Part shown: positions 50,601-52,546 of the stretch, piece after piece
How the letters are laid out: each line of letters begins with the position of its first letter
Position numbering within the stretch: position 1 is the first letter of the stretch
Source: Amoebophrya sp. A120
Lineage: Eukaryota; Sar; Dinophyceae; Syndiniales; Amoebophryaceae
Direction: 5' to 3'
DNA length: 52,546 nucleotides
Assembly (NCBI GenBank): GCA_905178155.1
Contig: CAJINV010000006.1
Location: 1,013,081-1,065,626, forward strand
Made by a program: the position numbers and the translations under genes
Notes under the pieces: generated by a model
What the model was told of the DNA's origin: nothing
Seen by the model: only the letters and a program-made list of their open reading frames with translations
Database searches by the model: none

Positions 50601-52017
50601 CAATGCATAAAGGGGTTATTACGGCGATTCCGTTTGCTCCAACATGATTCTAAACTCAGAAGGGCAGGGCGCAGCAACCGGATCGCCCTTCGGGAATGGC
50701 ACCTACGATTTCTATGAGACAGGGGAGAATTTGGATTTCGGCGGAAACGAGACGGTTTTGTGGGACCAGGTGTATGGGTCCAATCCTTTTTACTTGTATC
50801 GGCCGCCGGACCCGATAGTCGGTGGGGATGGAGCTTCTGATAACGGGATGAGTGGTCTGTTAACAGATGGAAATTCCACCAACGACAGCAACGGAACTGA
50901 CGATTTGACGACAAATCCGCCCATCATCGACCCTCTCTCCCTAATAGTCTACCCACCGGACGATCCAGAAACCTTTTATAACATAGAAAACCGACCCACC
51001 TGGTGGAAACAAGCAAAAGGAGCGCCAGATTACCTCTTCTTCCGGGCGAGGTTCGTGTTTTTAACCAACGTTTCCATGTCGGAATCAGAAGCGACTGCGC
51101 AGCGGTTGAAACAGTTCGTGATAAGGCAGGACCCGGTATGTTTCAACAACCAATTGAGGTGGGAACGGATCGCGGAACTCCACCCGCGGGTGGATTTGGA
51201 CATCGGTTATTTAGGCGAGCTGGGCGTTTTCGTCCGATATCGGAACGCCGCGAGGAGGCCTTATGGGTTTGAGAATTATTGGTTCGCGACGCACTTCAAG
51301 GGAACGGAGGACAGATTCGGGAATTTCGCATTCACGAAACAAATATCCTGTGCAAAAGTATCGTACAACTCGTAGTAATTGCAATCATGCATTACAAATC
51401 TTTTCCTTAAGGCAAATCCCCATTACAAATTTAATTTCTCATGCTGAGGAAATTTGTAATGCATTTAAGTATACGACTACGATGCTTTTGCAGTTCATAA
51501 CGAAGCGAAAAAGCCGTCGCGAGCTGGGACATTGAAACGCAGATGTTCGTATCCTATGTAAAAACGTCCTCACCTCGTAGTCAAGATGGGAAATCTGCTA
51601 CATAAATCACCAAGCTTTGGCTGTTGCGCATGACAAATTTGGGCCCGTAGTGTAGTCAGTCGTGTTTAGCTAGTGCAGCAGCGTCACAGATCCTGTTCAT
51701 CATGCTGATTTGAGCATCACAGATCTAAATAAACATCACTACTAGAAGAAGCTTCTCATGGGTCTCCGCATGAGAAACATTTTAAGCATGCAGATTTGCA
51801 TATACAACCGTGGGGTGGGGACATTTTTACACAGGATAGCTCGCGGTCAGGATTGATTTCATCGCGGGGACCATTGCGAACGCGACGATGCTGGTGCAGT
51901 TCACGCTGCAGGGCGAGTGCGATTCGATCAGCATCAAAGCGGTAGAGCCAGACGGGTTCCGATTCGACAAGGCGACGGTCGAGTCGCTGGGGACGCCGAT
52001 AGACCCCGAGGAGTATT
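25460..52017 (+). CDS. Gene 4: giant membrane-anchored or secreted multi-module protein, 3' end not seen
   Basis: 60 exons, 59 introns (58 introners, one GT-AG). Exon sum 12157 nt: 4052 codons open from ATG 25460, plus one base. M63 (25646) or M78 (25691) would put the hydrophobic stretch at about residues 80-108 (TVWYLLAILSHF...) close to the start as a signal sequence or anchor; the rest is then lumenal or extracellular. Visible features: recurring KxC(Y/F/V)(C/S) motifs (FKICVS near 370, YSLCFC near 540, FAVCYC near 945); a Cys module W-R-D...CNFY...NQVCCACNGG at about 1540-1615; at least eight P-x-G-(F/Y) motifs such as APRGFEFTLDC near 2775, APQGFFFEI near 2970 and EPDGFRFDK near 4035; Thr/Pro linkers (PTTTTTVPP); many Asn-X-Ser/Thr sites. 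This resembles very large alveolate surface proteins. Function unknown; adhesion or coat is only a guess. Confidence 0.82.
26644..26860. mobile_element. Introner, family G (gene 4 intron 1)
   Basis: 217 bp, TATCCAGGAAAAAAACTG to TTTTTTCTTGGATA. Perfect duplication AACGC at 26639-26643 and 26861-26865. Confidence 0.93.
27029..27184. mobile_element. Introner, family B (gene 4 intron 2)
   Basis: 156 bp. Perfect duplication AAGGG at 27024-27028 and 27185-27189. Confidence 0.93.
27249..27506. mobile_element. Introner, family A (gene 4 intron 3)
   Basis: 258 bp. Perfect duplication ACCAC at 27244-27248 and 27507-27511. Confidence 0.93.
27594..27880. mobile_element. Introner, family C (gene 4 intron 4)
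   Basis: 287 bp, TATCCTGAGCAAAAACG to TTTTTACAAGTGATA. Flanks TTAGC and TTTCC (two mismatches); frame is kept. Confidence 0.9.
27930..28181. mobile_element. Introner, family A (gene 4 intron 5)
   Basis: 252 bp. ACGGA at 27925-27929 against AAGGA at 28182-28186. Body inverted relative to 14494-14744. Confidence 0.92.
28290..28521. mobile_element. Introner, family I (gene 4 intron 6)
   Basis: 232 bp; GAGCACAAAAATTATCCCCC at the left, GGGGGAGTTGTGCAGTCTCATA-type end. Flanks ATTTC and GCTTC (two mismatches). Confidence 0.9.
28591..28927. mobile_element. Introner, family D (gene 4 intron 7)
   Basis: 337 bp. Perfect duplication AGTGC at 28586-28590 and 28928-28932. Confidence 0.92.
29128..29342. 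mobile_element. Introner, family G (gene 4 intron 8)
   Basis: 215 bp, diverged termini. GTGCA at 29123-29127 against GTGGA at 29343-29347. Confidence 0.9.
29455..29612. mobile_element. Introner, family B (gene 4 intron 9)
   Basis: 158 bp. Flanks AGGGC and GAGGC (two mismatches); frame kept. Confidence 0.91.
29673..29919. mobile_element. Introner, family A (gene 4 intron 10)
   Basis: 247 bp, ends GCAATCCATA-like. Perfect duplication TCAGA at 29668-29672 and 29920-29924. Confidence 0.92.
30058..30321. mobile_element. Introner, family A (gene 4 intron 11)
   Basis: 264 bp. Perfect duplication AATCC at 30053-30057 and 30322-30326. Confidence 0.93.
30489..30633. mobile_element. Introner, family B (gene 4 intron 12)
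   Basis: 145 bp. Perfect duplication GCGAC at 30484-30488 and 30634-30638. Confidence 0.93.
30639..31034 (+). CDS. Gene 4 exon 13
   Basis: 396 nt, residues about 785-916, with SLDPNTTDTDYISHLLP and WCKDNNTNCTC at its end. Two Asn-linked glycosylation-type sites. Unrecognised. Confidence 0.8.
31035..31256. mobile_element. Introner, family E (gene 4 intron 13)
   Basis: 222 bp, TATCGCAAGAAAAAAGTG to CTTTTTTCGTGGGATA. Flanks ACTTG and ATTTT are degenerate; removing five extra bases keeps the frame. Confidence 0.9.
31308..31453. mobile_element. Introner, family B (gene 4 intron 14)
   Basis: 146 bp. Perfect duplication ATTTG at 31303-31307 and 31454-31458. Only a 46-nt exon separates it from the family E element before it. 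Confidence 0.93.
31459..31718 (+). CDS. Gene 4 exon 15: VCYC module
   Basis: Residues about 932-1018. Carries GSFAVCYCSQRCNQDSAYW followed by LADRLTVAGP, the clearest copy of the K/V-x-C-Y-C plus L-x-V-x-GP module. Confidence 0.82.
31719..31990. mobile_element. Introner, family A (gene 4 intron 15)
   Basis: 272 bp; right end decayed to CCACACCCAGAC and GCATG. Perfect duplication GAGAA at 31714-31718 and 31991-31995. Confidence 0.91.
32042..32368. mobile_element. Introner, family D (gene 4 intron 16)
   Basis: 327 bp. Perfect duplication TCGGG at 32037-32041 and 32369-32373. Confidence 0.93.
32456..32674. mobile_element. Introner, family E (gene 4 intron 17)
   Basis: 219 bp. Perfect duplication GTGGG at 32451-32455 and 32675-32679. 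Very similar to the gene 3B element at 22489. Confidence 0.93.
32803..33062. mobile_element. Introner, family A (gene 4 intron 18)
   Basis: 260 bp. Perfect duplication CGTCA at 32798-32802 and 33063-33067. Confidence 0.93.
33138..33296. mobile_element. Introner, family B (gene 4 intron 19)
   Basis: 159 bp, ends CACAGGATG. Perfect duplication ATTCG at 33133-33137 and 33297-33301. Confidence 0.92.
33399..33545. mobile_element. Introner, family B (gene 4 intron 20)
   Basis: 147 bp. Perfect duplication ATAAT at 33394-33398 and 33546-33550. Confidence 0.93.
33664..33925. mobile_element. Introner, family A (gene 4 intron 21)
   Basis: 262 bp. Perfect duplication TCGGA at 33659-33663 and 33926-33930. 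Confidence 0.93.
33969..34241. mobile_element. Introner, family A (gene 4 intron 22)
   Basis: 273 bp; right core decayed (CTTCCAGAAGTAGACCCCGA). Perfect duplication GGTTC at 33964-33968 and 34242-34246. Confidence 0.91.
34313..34472. mobile_element. Introner, family B, diverged (gene 4 intron 23)
   Basis: 160 bp, TACGCATTGCAAAGCAAG to GCAGTGTATA; the core is degraded at both ends. Perfect duplication CATGG at 34308-34312 and 34473-34477. Confidence 0.85.
34478..34899 (+). CDS. Gene 4 exon 24, before the canonical intron
   Basis: 422 nt, residues about 1230-1370, including the SSTTYFESVKNEMRLRLAVP and CGYILREVW stretches and ending ...DTEYQ. Its 3' border is the only clear GT donor in the gene. 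Confidence 0.82.
34900..35050 (+). other. Canonical GT-AG intron in gene 4
   Basis: 151 bp, starts GTAGAGAAATG and ends CCATACCAG. No inverted termini and no introner core. The word TACCAG stands directly before the donor and again at the acceptor. Removal gives DTEYQ-IVVFARML in frame. Confidence 0.85.
35162..35438. mobile_element. Introner, family A (gene 4 intron 25)
   Basis: 277 bp; right core decayed. TCCTT at 35157-35161 against TTCTT at 35439-35443. Confidence 0.9.
35444..36182 (+). CDS. Gene 4 exon 26: Cys module
   Basis: 739 nt, residues 1408-1653. Contains CASKCFKQIGAQDYADGLPRD and then DEDWRDSRNANHTCNFYKE...GGMC...NQVCCACNGG, the Trp-Asp-Ser/Cys/CCAC-GG module I associate with dinoflagellate proteins; probably disulphide-bonded. 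YLPAGM follows at about residue 1623. Confidence 0.83.
36183..36406. mobile_element. Introner, family I (gene 4 intron 26)
   Basis: 224 bp, TATCAGAGTTCACAACTCC to GGAGTTGTGCACTGTCATA. Perfect duplication GCATC at 36178-36182 and 36407-36411. Confidence 0.93.
36448..36679. mobile_element. Introner, family I (gene 4 intron 27)
   Basis: 232 bp. Perfect duplication GGGCG at 36443-36447 and 36680-36684. Only 36 coding bases from the preceding family I element. Confidence 0.93.
36790..37063. mobile_element. Introner, family A (gene 4 intron 28)
   Basis: 274 bp. Perfect duplication AGCGG at 36785-36789 and 37064-37068. Confidence 0.93.
37093..37301. mobile_element. Introner, family H (gene 4 intron 29)
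   Basis: 209 bp, TATCCCACGAAAAAACTG to CAGTTTTTTCTTGCGATA. Perfect duplication CTACG at 37088-37092 and 37302-37306. Preceded by a 24-nt exon. Confidence 0.93.
37341..37617. mobile_element. Introner, family C (gene 4 intron 30)
   Basis: 277 bp, ends TTGAGGATG. GGGAA at 37336-37340 against GGCAA at 37618-37622. Confidence 0.91.
37623..37945 (+). CDS. Gene 4 exon 31
   Basis: Residues about 1720-1827, with LNLPVGYKCNSLSPVANDFP, one of the P-x-G-Y/F motifs, and a Tyr/Phe-rich end. Confidence 0.82.
37946..38241. mobile_element. Introner, family C (gene 4 intron 31)
   Basis: 296 bp. Perfect duplication GTGGG at 37941-37945 and 38242-38246. Confidence 0.93.
38302..38447. mobile_element. Introner, family B (gene 4 intron 32)
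   Basis: 146 bp. Perfect duplication AAGGT at 38297-38301 and 38448-38452. Confidence 0.93.
38508..38766. mobile_element. Introner, family A (gene 4 intron 33)
   Basis: 259 bp; right core partly lost (TTCCAGACATAGTTGC). Perfect duplication TGCTC at 38503-38507 and 38767-38771. Confidence 0.91.
38821..39073. mobile_element. Introner, family A (gene 4 intron 34)
   Basis: 253 bp. Perfect duplication ATTTG at 38816-38820 and 39074-39078. Confidence 0.93.
39115..39279. mobile_element. Introner, family K (gene 4 intron 35)
   Basis: 165 bp, TATGCAATACAAATTTCCCG to CGGGAAATTTACTGTGGACA. TCCCT at 39110-39114 against CCCCT at 39280-39284. The second member is at 49699. Confidence 0.86.
39407..39567. 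mobile_element. Introner, family B (gene 4 intron 36)
   Basis: 161 bp. Perfect duplication TGATT at 39402-39406 and 39568-39572. Confidence 0.93.
39675..39893. mobile_element. Introner, family A, shortened (gene 4 intron 37)
   Basis: 219 bp. Perfect duplication AGCCA at 39670-39674 and 39894-39898. Confidence 0.92.
39937..40088. mobile_element. Introner, family B (gene 4 intron 38)
   Basis: 152 bp. Perfect duplication CAGGT at 39932-39936 and 40089-40093. Confidence 0.93.
40094..40828 (+). CDS. Gene 4 exon 39
   Basis: 735 nt, residues about 1981-2225. Two motif copies: DFPDGFLVMEVCYTFDIPEM near the start and APIGYVWDWEAAKLNSYW at the end, spacing about 200 residues. Uninterrupted, so introner density is uneven. 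Confidence 0.84.
40829..40991. mobile_element. Introner, family B (gene 4 intron 39)
   Basis: 163 bp, starts TAGGAATTGC. Perfect duplication CAGTG at 40824-40828 and 40992-40996. Confidence 0.92.
41092..41326. mobile_element. Introner, family L, single member (gene 4 intron 40)
   Basis: 235 bp with the longest inverted termini in the window: GGCGTTCTCAAACGTTACAT at the left pairs with GTAACGTTTGAGAACCCC at the right, about 40 bp in all with mismatches. Perfect duplication GAATG at 41087-41091 and 41327-41331. Confidence 0.92.
41332..41748 (+). CDS. Gene 4 exon 41
   Basis: 417 nt, residues about 2257-2395. Includes NDPGCKWENGKVFAFRTW and a predicted beta-rich stretch FGNLTFEFELTQSLPINGT. Unrecognised. 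Confidence 0.82.
41749..41945. mobile_element. Introner, family E (gene 4 intron 41)
   Basis: 197 bp. Perfect duplication TGAAA at 41744-41748 and 41946-41950. Confidence 0.92.
42164..42425. mobile_element. Introner, family A (gene 4 intron 42)
   Basis: 262 bp. Perfect duplication GTATT at 42159-42163 and 42426-42430. Reverse-complement match of the body of 953-1221. Confidence 0.94.
42491..42639. mobile_element. Introner, family B (gene 4 intron 43)
   Basis: 149 bp. Perfect duplication GGAAA at 42486-42490 and 42640-42644. Confidence 0.93.
42645..43622 (+). CDS. Gene 4 exon 44, the longest internal exon
   Basis: 978 nt, residues about 2487-2812. Ends with IAPRGFEFTLDCVTHTNYTY, a motif copy with Cys. 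Contains CDRPGCKNSIILVFHLAGW and a CPNC pair. Confidence 0.84.
43623..43945. mobile_element. Introner, family D (gene 4 intron 44)
   Basis: 323 bp. Perfect duplication GCCGG at 43618-43622 and 43946-43950. Confidence 0.93.
43996..44147. mobile_element. Introner, family B (gene 4 intron 45)
   Basis: 152 bp. GTACC at 43991-43995 against GTATC at 44148-44152. Confidence 0.92.
44195..44446. mobile_element. Introner, family A (gene 4 intron 46)
   Basis: 252 bp. Perfect duplication GTACG at 44190-44194 and 44447-44451. Confidence 0.93.
44452..44991 (+). CDS. Gene 4 exon 47
   Basis: 540 nt, residues about 2842-3021. Motif copy FAPQGFFFEIIDYTTYACRF, then DDCLTCGVPF. Followed by the 1035-bp composite introner. 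Confidence 0.83.
44992..46026. mobile_element. Composite introner: family B carrying an 862-bp GC-rich insertion (gene 4 intron 47)
   Basis: 1035 bp in total. Outer ends are ordinary family B (TATGCAATGCAAAAGTATCG; TTTTGCAGAGCATA) with perfect duplication GGGGA at 44987-44991 and 46027-46031. The reading frame continues across it (CQVG-NPKYNEAV), so it should still be spliced. Confidence 0.92.
45024..45885. repeat. GC-rich insertion with tandem and inverted repeats, nested in the introner
   Basis: Flanked by ATGAA at 45019-45023 and 45886-45890, a candidate second target duplication. About 45270-45405 is a tandem array of GAGAGGGTGGCGC; about 45560-45880 is rich in the complementary CACCCTCTC and GACCTCT words, so the two halves can pair. 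A 20-bp-class direct repeat (ACAACGAAACATACTGGAG) lies at about 45115-45160. No protein recognised. Confidence 0.8.
46224..46497. mobile_element. Introner, family A (gene 4 intron 48)
   Basis: 274 bp; left core carries an extra base pair group (GTGTCTGGGTCGTCTGG). Perfect duplication CTGGA at 46219-46223 and 46498-46502. Body inverted relative to 8452-8717. Confidence 0.92.
46773..47066. mobile_element. Introner, family C (gene 4 intron 49)
   Basis: 294 bp. Perfect duplication CACGG at 46768-46772 and 47067-47071. Confidence 0.93.
47117..47325. mobile_element. Introner, family G (gene 4 intron 50)
   Basis: 209 bp. Perfect duplication GTTAG at 47112-47116 and 47326-47330. Followed by a 7-nt exon. 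Confidence 0.92.
47331..47337 (+). CDS. Gene 4 exon 51: seven-base exon
   Basis: ACCCGGA between a family G and a family B introner. It supplies the end of one codon, all of the next and the start of a third (L-D-P-D). If one of the adjacent duplications is counted on the other side it is at most 12 bases. Confidence 0.8.
47338..47493. mobile_element. Introner, family B (gene 4 intron 51)
   Basis: 156 bp, starts TAGGAACTGC. Perfect duplication CCGGA at 47333-47337 and 47494-47498. Confidence 0.92.
47642..47908. mobile_element. Introner, family A (gene 4 intron 52)
   Basis: 267 bp, ends GCAGTTGGTA. Perfect duplication GCCAC at 47637-47641 and 47909-47913. Confidence 0.92.
48216..48424. mobile_element. 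Introner, family H (gene 4 intron 53)
   Basis: 209 bp, ends CGTGGGACA. Perfect duplication GTCCA at 48211-48215 and 48425-48429. Confidence 0.92.
48430..49021 (+). CDS. Gene 4 exon 54
   Basis: 592 nt, residues about 3342-3538. Thr/Pro linker PTTTTTVPPQ, then a mixed alpha/beta-looking segment with YARE-free, charged sequence ending EEAKEKEYQ. The downstream border is the one introner where GT...AG ends are possible. Confidence 0.82.
49022..49233. mobile_element. Introner, family E (gene 4 intron 54)
   Basis: 212 bp. Perfect duplication CCAGG at 49017-49021 and 49234-49238. Because the repeat ends AGG, this intron can be read as GTATCG...ACCAG. Confidence 0.93.
49362..49668. mobile_element. 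Introner, family F (gene 4 intron 55)
   Basis: 307 bp, TATGGATGTGTCAGAG to CCTGACACATCCATA. Perfect duplication GACCA at 49357-49361 and 49669-49673. Confidence 0.92.
49699..49889. mobile_element. Introner, family K (gene 4 intron 56)
   Basis: 191 bp, TATGCAACACAAATTTTCCG to ATGGATA. GGGGA at 49694-49698 against GGTGA at 49890-49894. Preceded by a 25-nt exon. Confidence 0.85.
49895..50340 (+). CDS. Gene 4 exon 57
   Basis: 446 nt, residues about 3589-3736, with a low-complexity linker TTTQPPQQSSSSDTTTTTPE and paired Cys (PYCSD, LSCNT). Confidence 0.82.
50341..50609. mobile_element. Introner, family A (gene 4 intron 57)
   Basis: 269 bp; right core CCCGACCCAGAC. AAGAG at 50336-50340 against AAGGG at 50610-50614. 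Confidence 0.91.
50615..51343 (+). CDS. Gene 4 exon 58
   Basis: 729 nt, residues about 3737-3979. Asn/Ser/Thr-rich (GNSTNDSNGTDD), then a segment ending FENYWFATHFKGTEDRFGNF. Several N-glycosylation-type sites. Confidence 0.82.
51344..51499. mobile_element. Introner, family B (gene 4 intron 58)
   Basis: 156 bp. ACAAA at 51339-51343 against ACGAA at 51500-51504. Confidence 0.91.
51550..51838. mobile_element. Introner, family C (gene 4 intron 59)
   Basis: 289 bp. GTTCG at 51545-51549 against GCTCG at 51839-51843. Confidence 0.91.
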
Positions 52018-52272
52018 TATCAACTGCAAAAATGTCTGGTCTGGAAGGATGCGAACTTGTGATGCATGTTGCGGATCATACAGAAATCTGTGTTGCGTGA
52101 CTTGCAAAAGGTCCCCACTTCTGGCCATGCTGGTGAGAGGCCATTTCTCATGCAGTATAGGCATCACCAAGGGGCTGCAGAACCTGTGATGCTAGGCCCT
52201 GCATTCCAGACTCGGCGGAAATTGGAAAAACTGCATGACAAATTTCGGAATCTACTTCCAGACCCAGACATA
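52018..52272. mobile_element. Introner, family A, right end missing
   Basis: Left end TATCAACTGCAAAAATG and body are normal and the right core CCAGACCCAGACATA is present, but the expected TTTGCA...GATA plus GTATT never follows. The sequence changes to unrelated purine-rich DNA at about 52273. Confidence 0.8.
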
Positions 52273-52546
52273 CTAGCCAGGGGGAAGGAATCTCTATCCC
52301 GAAGCGAAATCGAGAGCACTGGGAGGGGGGAAGCAGAACTAGAAGGAAAGGACGGGGGGGAAGGGTACGGGTGTGTCAGCTAGTCAGTTTCAGGTAGCCA
52401 CTGGGGTCCTGGTTGTTTCGATGAGATTCGAGACGCGGCCGCTCTGCTCTTGGCCAAATTATATATTTGCGGAGCTCTTGCGGATAATTCTGGCTATGGA
52501 GCGGCATTTAACTTGGCAAGTCGCTGGCTGCCGATCTTATTTTTCC
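52273..52546. other. Unassigned sequence after the broken introner
   Basis: Purine-rich and G-run-rich, containing a GCGGCCGC site at about 52436. It does not continue the gene 4 reading frame in any way I can support. It could be a rearrangement, a very long intron or an assembly join. Confidence 0.4.

Noticed and set aside
953-52272. Regularly spaced, similar repeats resembling a CRISPR-like array or a tandem satellite
   Set aside because: The units are inverted-terminus elements of several families with individual 5-bp flanking repeats, and the DNA between them is coding and different each time.
52436-52443. GCGGCCGC near the end, suspected cloning-vector junction
   Set aside because: A single restriction-type octamer is weak evidence; no vector-like sequence is visible around it. 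Kept only as a note on a possible assembly join.
1-52546. Bacterial origin
   Set aside because: Frame-restoring introns, a GT-AG intron, missing ribosome-binding sites and large intergenic AT-rich regions fit a eukaryotic nucleus.

Overview
The window looks like nuclear DNA of an alveolate, most probably a dinoflagellate-lineage parasite such as Amoebophrya (Syndiniales). That assignment is inference. It rests on five protein genes all on the + strand, coding sequence broken every ~200 bp by short inverted-repeat introns with non-GT/AG ends, and a giant surface-type protein carrying a Cys module of the CCAC-GG kind I associate with dinoflagellates. Introners (transposon-like introns) with terminal inverted repeats and target duplications have been reported in Amoebophrya and in photosynthetic dinoflagellates.

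Layout. 1-680 upstream DNA. 681-5862 gene 1, an App1/DUF2183-like HAD phosphatase (1213 aa, 7 introners). 5863-7210 intergenic. 7211-12424 gene 2, an ABHD17/BEM46-like alpha/beta serine hydrolase (14 elements). 12018-24405 a tandem duplication carrying gene 3A (13221-17427, about 920 aa, 7 introners) and gene 3B (20244-23736, 899 aa, 3 introners), which are paralogues of unknown function. 24406-25459 intergenic. 25460 to about 52017 gene 4, a giant membrane-anchored or secreted protein (more than 4052 codons, 60 exons in view) whose 3' end is not seen.

The dominant system is the introner population: 90 elements that I place in 12 sequence families (A-L below; the names are mine). Whatever the family, an element starts TAT (rarely TAC or TAG), ends ATA or a close variant, has 12-40 bp terminal inverted repeats, and is flanked by a 5-bp direct repeat. 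Removing the element plus one copy of the repeat restores the reading frame at 58 introner boundaries in gene 4, 7 of 7 in gene 1, 9 of 10 exactly in the gene 3 pair, and throughout the catalytic part of gene 2. By my count 67 of 90 repeats are perfect.

The gene 3 pair is a natural experiment. The copies are closely similar and tandem, yet none of their ten introner sites is shared, so each copy shows the other's empty sites at base resolution. No complete introner was found in the ~7 kb of intergenic DNA. I saw no transposase, tRNA, rRNA or CRISPR array.

Family cores: A GTCTGGGTCTGG; B GCAAAAGTATCGTACT; C AAAAACGTCCCCAC; D AAAAATCCCCCCTCC; E AAAAAAGTGTTACAG; F GTGTCAGAGTTGAAATCG; G AAAAAACTGTGTAAGTG; H AAAAAACTGTTTCACTGTG; I GTGCACAACTCCCCCTC; J AAACACCCATCCCCATCC; K ACAAATTTCCCG; L GTTCTCAAACGTTACA.
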